Shown: in pieces, positions 13,201 through 28,200 of the stretch
Layout: the number at the start of each line of letters is the position of its first letter
How positions within the stretch are numbered: position 1 is the stretch's first letter
Source of the DNA: Hymenolepis diminuta
Taxonomy: Eukaryota > Platyhelminthes > Cestoda > Cyclophyllidea > Hymenolepididae
Direction: 5' to 3'
Assembly: GCA_900708905.1 (NCBI GenBank)
Contig: CAADRB010000005.1
Span: 5,358,332 to 5,422,331 of the forward strand
Length of the DNA stretch: 64,000 bases
The notes under the pieces: generated by a model
What the model was told of the DNA's origin: nothing
The model's input: only the letters and a program-made list of their open reading frames with translations
The model's database searches: none
Position numbers and translations under genes: made by a program

Positions 13201-16200
13201 GTACACGATGGGTAGATAAAGCTCGTGTTATTGAAGGAGGTGATGAGAAAAATATGCTAATGGGATTTTCATATCTTCACAGATTCGTGACTCTATGGTT
13301 ATTTGTCGTTTAAAAGCAGATAAATACAAGAGATATCAGATTTACTGTAGTATGTCAAGTGTTAATTATTCCATAAATTGATTATGGACCTTTCCGTTCT
13401 TTGTACCTACTAAAAATGGAACTTTTCTGTGTCAAGCTTAAGACTCATCCTCATTTCATTCGTTAATGTTGATTCGTTGAATGCTTTACCTAGGTGCCTC
13501 TCACGGAGCTTCCCATCCACGGAGCTCCCTAATTTTATTCAAAATGACTTCTAGAAGGTCCACACACAAAAAAATCAGACCATTAAATTGACTCATTTCA
13601 AAATTAACTTTGCTCGGTTAGATTATAAACTCATTTTCAAGCAAAATATATATGAAGCTTTAACTATTAAACCGCTTTCTCAATCTTTGGAAAAAATGGA
13701 CTGAAGTGGCAAGACCGGCCATCATAATTAAACAAAAGATTAAAAAACACTGGATTTACCAGGCAAGAATTCGCTCAACAATCCATTAGATGAATAATGG
13801 AATTTTAATTTTGGAACTCGATTTATCCTTTGAGTAAACATTTTACAACCTGAAATCAAAAATCAAATGGCGTTAAGATTGTTAATACATTAGCTTTACG
13901 CTCACCATCTTTGCGATACCTCCTCCCACTCCGCTTACTATTGACTGAACTTACAATTAATTTACTTCTGTTGCTTCCCAGAATTAAGAAAATTTAAAAC
14001 TGTTTTCCTTACTGTGAGTCACCAATAATAATGATACTTTTAACTCACCTGTTGTTGGTACTGCGGGGCCTGTTGAAATTGACAATTTCCATTAACAAGT
14101 GCTATTGCAGTATTGCCAGTAGCACCACCTGTTGATGCATCTACGATGGAGCCCTGACTAGGATCAAACTGTTGTTCTCCTGTCTTCTGCTGTTGTTGCT
14201 GGGGATATCGAAGAACCAAGGTGGTTCCATGACTCTGGAGAATTGGCTGCTGAAGCGGAGGGGGTGGAGCCGGAGCTGCTAAGGTCAACTGAGTTCCACC
14301 AAAAACACTGGTAGGTACTGCCGCTAACTGACCATTGGGGAGTCGAACGAGTGTCAGAGGAGTTGATCGACTATCCAGACCCTTAAGCTGAAAGCAATTT
14401 TAACAAGTTGTAAATCGGCTAGTATACCTGTATTTATTCAGGTAATATGAGTGACTAAATGATTGAATGACTATTCTAGCTAGTAAAACAATAAGGAACC
14501 AATGAAATGGTGGCAAGCTATCGAAAGGACTTATAATTGTACAGCAGTTACTCATAATTCGTGTTATTTCAACAGAATAAAGAAAATTGTACTCTTTTGA
14601 TTGACTGAATAGGTTGATTCAGTTACACGGTTTTCATCTCTCATTAAGGTCAGTGGAGATTTAATAGAATAGATAATTCTAGGTAGAGCCCATCTCAGAC
14701 GTTTGAATTTGTAGTTAATTACTATTCAGCAGCCGAAAATTCTAACATAATTACTGTGCGCCGGTTGCACAATAAACAACATGCATGTCTACCGAGTTAA
14801 AAATTACAAGACTGATACTCATCCAGTGAGGTGGATGAACAATCTCACTGATTAACCACAGTCAACAGGAGGCACTAGAGGGTGATTTCTCACCAGGGTA
14901 TCTCCAGAGTATGAAAAAGCAATATCCTGTTTTCATTGTGTACTTGGAAGCTTGACATAATCAATCTTTTCTGTTTATAATTGTCTCCATACTGGATTCG
15001 CTGATGAAATGTAGCGTTCAGTTATGTAAAGTGACGCTTAATAAGAACATAAATTCTGGGATTTGGGATGAGTAGATGTTTTTGAATAAATCGATATATG
15101 TGTATATAGATATATCGATTGGGAGAGGAGTATAAAAACAAATATAATAAATTAAGTAGTAAGTCAATAAATAGATACACAAATGCGAAGATTGCTCAAT
15201 AAGTTGTTTGACAGCTGGGTGATAAAGAGATTTTTGAATAAGAAGTAAATAGATGTCGTATACTGGTAACTACCACGAAACGTAGAATTTAAATAAATTT
15301 TTAAGACGGTTAGTCAATTGAGATAATATACACAGTTGTGGGATCATTTATCTCAAATTCATGCTGACTCAGCATCAATTAGTCAACGCTACTGAGATCA
15401 TTATCGCTATAACGAACTCTCGCTCATTTTATCTAGTCAGAAAGCTTGTTGAGAAGCTATCAAACAGTGACTAATGGATGCGCATAATTCCAAACTTCAT
15501 TAAAACAGGTACATATATACGAGGTTCTCTCGAATTGATAGACGGTAAAATCTGATCTGCTCCGAGAATGATCATGTAAGATAGTTGTTAGGCGTTAGCA
15601 CCCCTTTTCTTTGGTACTTCAATTAATGGCCTTAAATAAGCTATCAGTTCAAAATTGTGCCCATTAGACCTATTTCTCGTTCTAACTCATTCCAAACACA
15701 AATGTGGTGTATACCATTATCCGTACATACACAGAAATAGTTAGTAGTAGTAAAGTCTTTGAAGATGATAAAAATGCCAGGAAAAGTGCACACTATTTTT
15801 CTGCATTCCATGCGGCTCATTAAGGGTGCACATTTGCAGCAGCGAGAGCGATTCAGTGAAAGGGGGGAGGGGAGAAGGAGAAGTAGGAGCTCCGATTGGC
15901 CAACGGGTTGGTTTAGAGCCGCATGAGACTCAGTAAACATCAGCATGTAAACGTACTTCCGGGCACACATCACCAGCAGTTATGTGGCAGGGCGCACTCT
16001 CTAGGCCCATTTTCTTTAGTTGCTGAATCGTTCAGCAGCTTGTTGAGTTTAGTCGCTTTCTTAGTACTCCCCCTCAACTACCTACTTTGGAAATAAAATC
16101 AGAATTAAGAAGCATCTTGCTTATAAAGCCCGACGGTGATTAAAAAGCCCATTAGTTCATCTATGAATTTTTAATTTTATATCGTTTGCCTGCCAAAATT

Positions 16201-19200
16201 TGATAAAGAGCATCTCTATTTCTGGGATTTAAATAACTCCACTGAAGTGTCTAAAGGGCGGTCCACCTGAAATCTCTTTATAGCCTCTGTCGAAACTGTG
16301 ACAGAGCGACTTTTGAGATGTGAACTATAATAAAATTTGAGAAGAGACCATTCTCAACAAAACTCTAGATGAGTGGAGAGTAAGCAGCTGAAAGGGTCAC
16401 TTGTTAAAGCAAAGTTTTCTTGTTCTTGATGAAAATTTAAACCGAAAGTTGTCATGTATTTAGATTTCACTTCGTTGTAGCGAAGCTTCAATTCGATTTC
16501 GGTGGTGATAAGACGTAAGGATTATTCGTTCCTTCTTATTACCCTACTCCTACCTTCATTCTGACTCAGTATATAATCTTTATATTGGACCAATTAGCCA
16601 ATCGGAAAAGAAGAGCGACTGATTGGCGCCTTTTTCATCCCGTCAGGGCTTAAGACAGTTACTTTGCTTTCACTTAAGTCGAGAACGCTAACAAAATTGA
16701 GCGAAAACGAGGTATGAAAAAGATAACCAATCGTAGTCACTCTTGGATATCAAGGAATCCTCCTCTTATGATAAACAAGAATACAAGTTTGTAACTACTC
16801 TCTAAACTCTGAGATGATAATAGTGGCTTCCCAGCCACACCCACACTACTCAACCATTGTAAGAGACTTGAACTATTCCTCCAATAAGTTGAATTGGCTC
16901 ATTTGAAATGTCTTTGTCTCATCTATCTGTTTATAGCTGTAAGAATATACGAAGTAAATCAACTGATTAAATTATGAAAAGTGAGGTTTGAGCCATTCGC
17001 ATGTTCGAAAGTGAAAGTGGACAACTAAATGCTCCCAGAATTCAAATAATGTAAGACTCTTGACATTTGAATTCACCCACCGATCCCGTATTGGTCTATT
17101 CTGCCATTTCGAACGTTCGGGCGCTATCTTATGATTTAAACTTGCGAAATTTTGCATGCATCTCCATAGGTAATGGAAACACTCGGTACTGCATCAAAAC
17201 GCTAGTGAAAATAGACGTAAAAGCCATCTAATAGTTATTCAATCATAAACGAAACCATCCAGAGGAAATTTGTAAAATTTCTTCTTGCACTTTTGCTTGA
17301 ATTATAACAAGTAATAGACGCAAATTCAAATTATTGTAACGAAAATAAAACATCCATGATGTGAACATCTCATTTTTAACGGTGGTTAAGTAATATTTTA
17401 GTGATTCCCAGGTCTGTTTTCAGGTCTGTAATATGGATGGGAGGGAAAGTATGAAACTATCCCATCTTCCAAAATGTGTACAAGCAAAAGAAGAAGCAGT
17501 GGAGGATAGTTGATAAATTGAATCTCATATATTATCTTGGCTTTAGCCGGAAATGCAGGACGAAAATTTATACTGCTTTATGATTTATCACTCAAGTGTC
17601 TTGTGAAATGGCTGTTTGAATGTTCTTTCTCTAAAAAGCGGTTAATATAATTATGTTCCAGTGTCTATATTTGAAGATCTGTGATCAACCAATCAATGAA
17701 ATCAACAGACAGATAATCCATTTACGGACTCTTACTAAGTAAAAATTTTAACCATCTCAACTTCGTTACGTTAAAACTGTCAGCTGCTGAATATCATGTT
17801 AACTTATCTGATCCTCTCAATAGGAGAAAAACTGAACTGAAATTGCAAGACCAACCCTCCTTCATTAACAAAACTGGCCAATAGGAGCTGAACATTGTAA
17901 GCAAGCATGAGACGAATCATGACAATATGAATTTCGGAACGTTAAGTGCTCAATTAATAAATATTGTACAATTCCAATCCAAAAATCAAACAAAATAGGG
18001 CTCCTTGATACTTTGGCGTTGCTCTCAACGTCTTACTGATCTCCACTTTATTATCATTTGTTAGAATTTCTGTTAAACGACTTTAATTGCTTCCCACAAA
18101 TAAAATTGTGCAATTTTTGCGTCGTTGTGGACAATAATAAATGGGCAAACATGTTTCGAAAATTGACGGATCTCAGCGGTCAAAGCTCTGAATTTCAAAT
18201 TTGAAACACGCTGGATATGAGCCAATGAACTATATTCCTCGAATAAAAAGTCGAAAATGTGATAAGTACAGAGTTCCAGTGTTGTAAGATGCTTCTAACT
18301 CTACTTCAAATGAAAATTCCAAGTCGAAAGAAAGCTGAATATTTTATAAATTTGCCGATTTAGAACTTTAAACTATTCCATAGCAAACAACCCTTCAGAT
18401 AAAATCCAGACAAGGCAAACTGAAATGAATTAATACTTCATGCCAATGGAATTTCCTCCTCTTCGCCCTCATGTTTAGATGTTGCCACGAAATTAAAAAA
18501 TAAAAGAGTTCTGCTTTCCGGTATGTCAAAATTCTTCCGTCTATTACTTCGCTCATGTAGGTAGAATTATATAGGATACATCGGGTTTGTTATCGATTCA
18601 TGGAATATTCAGCTTAATCCGAACTCAACTGCGTTTTTAGTACGTCTATTATTAGTTCTCCTTTATTTCTCCCTCTCTTCGTTCTTTTCCTTCCTCGTTT
18701 CACAAAACACCCACGCTGAAATCACAATGTGACCTTGAGCAAGACTGGAAATAATTAATTTTGACTGGAGATTATAGGGGGATTTGGAGTGACTGAGTTG
18801 GACAGCTCAAAATCGCTCGTACACATAACACAATGACAAGTGAGTAGGTAGTGGTGAGGGGAAAATGAAATGAGCCAACCACTTATTACAGTCTTTTCTT
18901 AAATGGTATTAAGGATGTCTGATAACGCGAGACTTAAGGCTAATACTGTAGGGAGGCTGATTTTAGATTTACGGTCTCGTGGAGCTATGACATGTGAAGA
19001 GCTATATCAGCATATTCCTCCGGAAAATCAAGCTTCAACGAAAAAGGCTTAGTATTTCGGCTGCCATGAAGTTTCTTCCTAAATTTTCGTTTTACTTATC
19101 AGATACCCAAGAGATCTAGAAAGAAAGTTTACGCGAAGTCATGGCTAAGGCCAATCCATCAGGTCGCCAAGGAAATCTCGGATTTGACTGGAGTGACATG

Positions 19201-22200
19201 GCTAAAGCAGCCAACAATGTTAATTAATGTTAAAAGCAAAAACCTCCGATTCAGGTGAATTCGAGCGAAACTGTGAGCTCTATTCGAATGCTGGTAAAAA
19301 GGGAGGCAATGCTATCCGCTTGTCCAAATAACTTACTACGTATTATCATTATTAATAAGCGGAAGCATTTTAAAAGCAACTTTAGATTGAATAAACTAAC
19401 CTGACAATTCCATCCCCCAACTGCTTGTTGTGGCTGCTGCATGGCTGGAGAACTGGAGCAGATTATAATATTTCCTCCACAATTGACAGTTGAAGATACT
19501 GGCAATGTGACACCCTCCATTTGCTGAGTTTTACTGACAGAAAGATGATTACCTCCAGCACTGGGCGGTTGAAGACTGAGAATAGTTCCAGTATTGATAG
19601 GGGCCGTGGCAGTAGCTAGTTCCACGTTGTTGTTGTTGTGGGTGGATGTTATGACTCGAGAATTCATGGAAGGTCCAGAAGTTAGTACTGATGATTGAGT
19701 TGTCATGGATGAAGAAGTGGTAGCTATGGTTGTTGAATCGTCAGACTTCTTTTGTTTCGATGGCTAAACAAAGTATTACAATTGATTTTAAATAAAAACG
19801 AAGTGATGTAAGGCATCATTACAACGGTGGCTGTAATTCAATACTACTCTAGCGTCCTCCGAATGAGTTTCGAATGAGGCTGGAATGAGAAATGATCACA
19901 GTAACTATCTGCTCATGAGGACAGATACTATACTAGAAGTTCGATTTCAATTTTCGTAGAAAAGTGTAAATTCCTAATAAAGCCAGATTCTCGCTATTCC
20001 GTCTAGACTAGTCCAAACTTCCGATTGCACAAATTGCGACAAGTAAACGGACTACATTGATAAATTAACTGATCAAAAGATCAAAATCCGATGAGGGAAT
20101 TATAGCTTCCACTTTAATATTTACTTAAGAAAAGTAACAGGAAACTAGAAAATCATGGTCCTCGAAGGTAAAGATTCCTCAGAAGTCCGAAATGACCGGT
20201 GCCTCTTAGCCCTATCTTTAGGACTTACTTGATTCGACTTTGGATGCAATTAAAATTTTAGACTCTTAAGGAACAAGTTGACCGGATGTAGATGTTCGTA
20301 AACGAAAGTTTGCAGTGGTGGTGTCACCCCCACCGTCGCAGTGATTAGTTGGCAGAAGATAAAGTTTGCAATTAGTGCAAATCAAATAGAAATACGACTG
20401 CCTAACTCTAAGTAACATCAAAACTGCTTTTAGCTCTACCTTCTCAGAAGAATAGAAATCTACTTTGATTGTTATGTTTCAACAAATCCTTTAATAAGGA
20501 CTTATATTGACTGTCAGAAAAGATGGATACGCTAATCTCCCTTTCCTAATGTACCAGTCAATTAATTTTGAATACTGAGATATGCACCACCACACAGCAA
20601 CATAGAGATCAGATTCTAAAATTGAACAGTGATTTGTCTCGAAAAGATAACAATAAGATGAGGTAAGAATAGTAAAACTTTGAATTGAAAGAGCAGTTAA
20701 TTTAATAGTTCTGCAGTGGAGTTCTATGGATTCTCTGATTAAGTCTACTACCTCTTACCTCTCTCTTGTAACTGAGCTATCTTTCTCTCTTATGCGCTTA
20801 CATGTTTTCTTATTACAAATTGTTCCTGTCATAGAATATAAATAAATAATGAAATAAAAGGAACAGTCAACCGAATGAATCAGAAAATAGTAGTAGGGTA
20901 ACTTTGATTGTCTACCACTACCCCCTTCCACTCCCCTCACCCTACTATTCCCTGTAAGAAGATGCTTCCTATGATTAAAACTTGTATTTTGATACAAGAA
21001 ATGATTCCTGGATGGATGAGGAGAGCGAAGAAATCGTAGAGAGAAGGATATAAGCGCTCTCTAATGCATTATCAGCATCACCATCACATCACTGCCTGCT
21101 TAAAGTACGTCGGTGTAATTTCCCCATCAGACTCTAGCTAAATGGGAAGACGCTGCTGCTGTAGTCGGTGAGGCCATCAATCGGCAAGAGGGTTGGTGGG
21201 AGGGAGAAGGTGTCCTGACCTCAGTCATCATCAATGGGTGCATCTTCGCTAGATGGGAGGATGACGAATGGGTGTGTGCTGGAGTGAGGTCAAAATGAGG
21301 TCAAACTATCGTGGAAACGAGAGAGTGGGGTGACGTGACCTTAGGCAGATTACATTCCTCTCCATCTCTCCCTCTTTCTCTCTCTCTCTCTCTCTCTGAG
21401 CCTCTCTACAAGATGCAACCAGTGCTACAGCCAGGGTATTAACCTTTCCACTTGCCTAAAGAAAGTTGGAGAAGATAAATGTTGGATTCTAGCAATTTAT
21501 AAAATGGCCAATACGGTGTTTCTATAATTTGAAATATTCCTGCTTTAAAATTTCCTATTCAGACTTCTCCTCCAGTAATGCTGTTTCAAGAATATAAAGT
21601 ATTGTCTATACTCGATTTGAGACGCGGGAGATTTAACAAACCGAAATTTACAATTCAATGGTATATGCTCACTATCAGTTTATATTACATGAAATAAGTA
21701 CTTAACTTGATTGAATGTATATAAGCAACATCGAAGAAAATCGATCTATCGGTCTAGCCAAATGGAATGATATGGTTGAGTTAAATGATTAGAAATAATG
21801 GAGCCTCTCACAATATGAAACGGATTGAGTTCTATTGTGGTTTTTGAAAAGTTCAACTGTCACAGCCATATCCGTAATCAGTAGGGTGGAAACTGGCTGC
21901 CAATAATCCTAAAAATAGAGTGGGATAGGCAAAAAAATGCATCTATCCCCCGTATCATTGTTTTTCCAACCTTTACTGAGCTTTTAGCTCATTTCAAACT
22001 AACCATTCCAGCAGTTTTAAACGTAAACTTTCCTCTGCTATTATACAAATCTGAACAATGTTGTGTAATGTATGATAATATAAGAGGAAACCGATATGTC
22101 CCCCGATCACACTCAAAGCCATAAACTTAATTCCTCAAGCATACCAAAGAAAAAGTGTCATAAAATCGAAGATATCAATCCTTTATCAATTAAATTTAAT

Positions 22201-25200
22201 ACTATAAGCTGGTTAAAAGTTGTCCGATGGATCGTCACTCGCCCTTCCAAAATAAGTGTTCTAAACCGTACGGATTAAATAGTTGCTTAAAACAAAACGG
22301 TGGGGTAATTCTAGACCTCAATCAAAGTTTGTACTAGAGTACAATCTTATGGTTATACGACCAGCACTTAATCACGCACCCAACAACACCAAAACTATTT
22401 AGGAAAATGTCTAGCAGTCATGGAGCTTTCCCAATGAGAGACTCAAATTATACCACCCCATTATTAGCCAGACTTAACCTGTGTGGTTGACCACTCCCCT
22501 CACTAGGCCTTAGACGTCGCGACAAGCACGTTAATAGCTACTTCATGGACGCACAAGTACAATCAAAAATTTTTAAAAAAATCTAGCCTTAGCATTAGAA
22601 CAGGTTAACTTCAAGTACTAAGAAGTAGACAAAGGGTTTGCCCTTCGAGGCCAATAATAGACAAACAAACAAATCGAGAAATGGCTCACTCACTAATCGA
22701 TGATTCTAACGTTCATCGGTCCTGTCTAGACTCACTGTTAAATTGTCCGGAGCAGACTACCCACCTTTTTTATCAATAATTAGTGTCTAGACAATAGGAG
22801 GAATATCTGCCAAAAATATAGATAGAATTTCCTCCGAAATGTACTGATTTTAAAACAATGTCTAACGAACGGATCTAAATTAACTCTAAACCAACCAAAC
22901 CTTAGCTATAGTTTATTTTTCCGCAAATATAAGGCACAGTAATCCCGATTCTGCTTTAAGGCTATTCTGGGATTAGTTATTATTAACTCATCCAGGGGAT
23001 TGGGGCTGGTAATTGTGGGTGGGATTTAGCGTTTGCTCGTGCCTCTCCTTGTGGAGATTCGAGAAACTTCAAGGATTATAATGTGGGTGTCTCATGTCTT
23101 CTTCTCAAAGTTGGTGACTCACTAACTGCTGAATCACCACATCATTTTTTGGGGAGTTGCTCTAATAACACCCATCAACTAAACACACCCCATTTTTATC
23201 ATTTCGGGACTGTTAGATGTGGTTTATATGAATGCTATGGGTGGAGAGGGAAGGGAGGGGGGTTGGAAGGGAAAGTTTATATGTAGGCCCAAACACTTAG
23301 TCCAAAGTCTGGAAGAATGAATGCTGGAATCAAATAATCTACAATATGAAATCAAAGCATATTAATCTATACTTAACATTGGCATTTTCTTTAAACTATG
23401 GACGAAACTAGTTATGGGCGTTGGGTATAGGAAATTGGGGAAACTCCCTTGTGTACGAAAAGTAGTTAAAATCCGCCTCTGCATTTTTGTACCTAAATTT
23501 AGGCCTCTCAAACACTAGATGCTAATGCAAGTGAGAAAAGTGTTATTAACTTTCCAAATCTTACAAACTAACCGCTCTAAAGCTGTAAAACTACGACGTA
23601 GGCGTAATCACAATATGCAATTCGCGATGAACACTGCCTTCTGGTAAGAAATGAGTCAGAACTGAATAATGAAATTTATAAATAAACGAGTTTAAAAAAC
23701 CAGCAACCACAGATACCTTCAAACTCAAGTTCGAAACGGATGTAAAAGCATTGAATACCTAAAAAAACCGCGAATCGTTACCCTATTTCCAAAAAAAGAA
23801 AAATGTCTCGAAAGTTCGCTTTCTCTTTCTCTCTCTCCCTCCCTCTCTATTCCCTGTAGTAAATATATTAGCAATTAACTAAATGCATTCTAATATGCAT
23901 TACTTTATTACAAAATTAATCAAATTGATTAAATAGGCTTCGTTATAATAGATAATTTATCTCAGAGCGATGACAAGGAATAATTTAAAACATTATAAAA
24001 ATAAACAAAATCCCGACAACCTGACGATTTCAAAGTCAAGATGGAGTAGGGCTTTAATTCACGACCTACCCCAAAAGCTTTCTGGCATTGCTTCAATCGC
24101 TTCCATCACCCCTTTTGGTTAGACGCTCTTCATGATTAAAACTTTTAAATTTTTTTGCTTTACTAATGGATAGTAATAATTTCAGAGGGGCTTAGAGTAA
24201 ACTCGTTCACTTCTGCCAAGGTAAACTTAACTGAGACTTAATTAAATGCATTTTGAAAAAATGAAAGTGAATCTTCATTTCTTTATTTGGCAATCAAAAA
24301 GAATTAGCTCCTTTGAATTATCAAAACATTCATCATCTTGTATTTTTGGCAGCTTATAATCGGTTTATGAAGTCTTGAATTTCCTGAATAGGGACGGGAT
24401 TGGATAAATCACAAACGATACAATCTCTCCCAAATTTAGATTAAGTGCTTGCCAAGGACACTGTAACGAAGCAGAAAAAAGATCCAGCAGTAGCAGCAGC
24501 AGTAAATTTATTGTTCTACGCATACGAAACAAACATAATCATGCCATCTCACATTATAATAGATTTGGACACTGTTTGTTCTAAATTTGGGAAACTCGGG
24601 CTTCTTTTGGCCAATTTGTGTGCAAGTCCATAGAGGAAAGCGCAAAAGAGTAGTTTCATAAGCCAACCCTGGTAAGAGAATAGAACTCTACCAATCTCCA
24701 TTATTTACCAGGTTTAAAAAATGCCATCGGCTGTTCTCCTCACTGGATGTGCACCAACGAGCATCCAACCGGTGACACCTAACTTTGCATCTGAGTAATT
24801 AACCAAAGCGCCACCCTGGCACTCCTCTAAATACAATTAGAATTATTCCTCTTGTCAGCGTGTTTAGAGGGGCTAAACTCCCGTATTATTCCTTCTGACA
24901 CAAAGTTACAAATTCAAATCCAGAGTAGTAATTCGACTCATGAAAGTTTAATGGGTTGTTGATATGGTTGACGAAGCGAAAAAAAGAGAAGCGAGGGGAG
25001 GAGCATGTCCTTGGTTATTTACCGCTACACACAATGAGGATATTGAATTGTATCTGGTATAAAAGTTAATGAGTTTGAAGTTTGGCGTGATGAGGTTTTT
25101 ATAGCTTAATCGTAATTGCAAGTTGCAATGCGCATTGTCTAAATGATCTTGCCAAATTGCAGTATTTACGCATTCACAATACAAAACAAAGCAAAAATAC

Positions 25201-28200
25201 TCACCGAGTTGGAGGAATTGAATCCGTTTTCCTGACCCTGCTTCCTCTTGCTTGCTGAGAGCGGAGTTTGAGGCTTTTCTTTGCAATACTCGTTTGACAT
25301 TTCATCTGAATTACAACAAGATGGACTGCCAGTAGTACTACCAGAACTTCCACAAGTGGGATTACTTCCATTTGCAGCGATTGAAAATGCTGTAGGTGCC
25401 ACAATAGCTGTTGGTAGATTAGCAGTAGTTCCAACAGCAGAACAACCTTTGAATAGACGTCCATCTTTTGATTTATCAAGCTGCACGGATTCACTGGCTG
25501 CTCCACGAGAATCTACTCGAGAGAAGTCGAGATTGCTATCTCCGACGGTTATCGATTCAGTGTTTGGAATAACCTCTTCCTCCATTTCATCCTCATCTTC
25601 CACGTCGAAGAGAAGGACCCGGAGCTTACTGTGTTGGTTTGTGGAAGAATTAGACGATTTCTTCTCACTCTGCTCCTGATCTCCACTGTTTTGTGATTGT
25701 TGAACAGGTGCATGTGATTCCACAAAGGAGCCAGATCCATTCGTCCCATTAGAACTGTCTTTTGACACATTATTAGGGGGGCAGAAATCCATCAAAGTAG
25801 AGTTCTCTTCATCGGTTTTTTGGTCAGATTGTTGATTTTGAAGTATTGATGGAGCCGATTCGTAGTTACTTCCCATAGATATCTGTCCGATTTCAGCGTT
25901 GCTTTCGGCATTATTGGCTAGAGTAGCAGTAAGTGTTGTACCTGCTGAAGTAATTTCTGTATAACCGATGTTACGTGCGCTTGATAGAACGACACTTCCA
26001 GTTTTGTGAAGCTGAAAGATGGAAAGACATACATTACATCATTGAACTACCGTTATTTACTCGAGGTCAGAGTTATTATTAGTAATTCGAATTTTTAATA
26101 ATTAAATGGGTGAAATAAACTTTACCCCTATATAATGAGATTGCCAGAACACTATAGAAGACCGTATAAATCGACTCAAAAGATGGAAAATTTTCTGAAA
26201 GGCAGATTAGCGGTTTTCCTTCCAGGTTTTTTCAGTAGTAAAATCAGAAGAATTTTCGTAGAAAGATGAAATATAGGTGTTAAGGTTTTCTAGGCGCTTT
26301 CACTGTTAAGTTAAAGTTGAGCAATCTCAAACCATCTAGCTACAAGGGGCAACAAACTTATCGAGATACAGATTTCCCTAAAACTAAGGTACTTTAATTA
26401 CTTCCAAAAAATTTGTTCTGTCCTTAAAGATAGATAAAATTCAGCGTAGGCTGTCAGATTGAGCCAGAACAGCCTTATTTCCTCCATTGCAATAGGTATC
26501 TACGTTAGATGGTAGATCAAAGACTTCAAAGTCTAACATAAATATGCGATAAAATCTTAGCTTAAACGTTAAAGGCTGCTTCATATCTTCCTACTGTGAA
26601 TAGCGTAAGCCTTATATGCTTCCCCAGCAATAAATAAAGGGCTTCCTAGCTCAAAACCCAAGCATCAAAATACTCCGGTGTCTCATTAATACTATTTCCG
26701 TCAAAATAAGCCCCTGAATTTTACATCTGTCCAAAAGTTGATTCAAAGACTGCGGCGGTAGTAGCAGCTGCTAGTACTCTCAGTAGTAGCAGTAGTGTGA
26801 CATGAGGCCTAAATCGGGTACAAAAGTGGAGAGAGGACAGAAGCCAACATCACAGCCACCGGTACTGGGATTAGTCACATCTTCTAAACATAAAGTGATT
26901 ATATGAGCGAAGCGAAGTATGGGAAGGAGAAGAGGGAGAAATCAGAACAAATTATAACCGAGAAAATTCTCACTCTAATCTCAATGCAAAATACCTGTTA
27001 TAGTATTTCACCACCATCGACAAAGCAAAAAAATACTATTTTCCACTGTTGAAAAGCAACTGAAATCGATTAACGTTGAAGTCCGGTGAGGAATAAATGG
27101 AGAGAGGAGTGAAATGATGGCGAAAATAAACATTCATGTCGGATACAACAAATGCGAAAAGAAATTCGCCAGGCAACCAATCTTCTCCTTTTTGGAGCTA
27201 CGGGATGTATATTTTCATATAATTATTCCAAATTCAAAACTACTCAATGAAATGAAGAGGAAAGTGAGAATAAATATACTAAAAGAGTCGGGTTGAATAA
27301 CATTCCCATAATATATTTTTCACTACTCTAAGTTCCGAAATCTGCGTTTAATGGTTCTTCCCCTGGATAAGTGAGCAAATCCTCTTACATGATGTCCATT
27401 GAATACTCACTGGCCGATTAATTAGGATGGTCGATCCTAATACTTCAATTCATTTGAAGGACTGGTTTAAATTATCTTAACATAGTACAGCTGTCCGATG
27501 TCACTCAGAGTGAGCTCTAATTTTATATCACTTACTTGATTCGACGAAATTATGAATGGAACGATATGGAATGGAATAACCAATCCCTCACCGCCTATTG
27601 GAAGGGGAGGACAACCCAACGCTAAGATGCGAACTGTGCGAGGAGATGCATAACTGCCTATGATGAAATACGAAGATTCCGTGCATTAATTGGTCTTGTT
27701 GAATTCTCAGAGCCTGTTTCGATTTGTAATATTTGTACCCCTTAAGTTGAGGGCAAAACCGCATTACCTGCCACATAGTAAGTTCCACAATTCCTAATGT
27801 GCTTGACAGTTCACGCCTATCAATACCACTGAGCTTAGACGTTTCAGAACATATAATAGGGCGTAATATATGAAGGTATCAGTAGGAATTGGAGATATTA
27901 ATTCATCAAAATATTCACAGCAAATCCTACTCTCATCTTATTGCAGGGAAAAGGGTCTTGTTTTACTGGGGAAAGAGAAATTAGAACGAAAATTTTGCAT
28001 TCTGCCAAAGACACATGACCGAAAAATATACGTTGATTACACTGTTTTTAATTTTCTGATCCCCTTCTTCTCTTTGACCAAAAGCATAATTGAAGACTTA
28101 GCAGAATTTCTGAAAATCTGAGATCGAGAAAAATTGCTCAACTACATGCACTCCTGTTTACTACAGGGGAATTACATGAAACTATTTGGAAATAAAGGAA

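Larger units (their letters stand above)
19764..25204. other. Intron 9 of ataxin-7-like gene
   Basis: Non-coding, 5.4 kb. It contains a CT microsatellite (about 21372-21397), two minus-strand SINE-like copies (22449-22555, 24700-24830) and one member of a dispersed repeat pair (24015-24138). Confidence 0.6.

Noticed and set aside
14190..14216. CTG/TTG run that could be an expanded polyglutamine repeat
   Set aside because: It encodes only five consecutive Gln from mixed CAA/CAG codons, so it is a short Gln-rich patch and not an expansion like that of human ataxin-7 disease alleles.
25281..25679. Plus-strand 132-codon ORF
   Set aside because: Lies entirely opposite exon 9 of the minus-strand ataxin-7-like gene; its Ser-rich content mirrors the coding strand.
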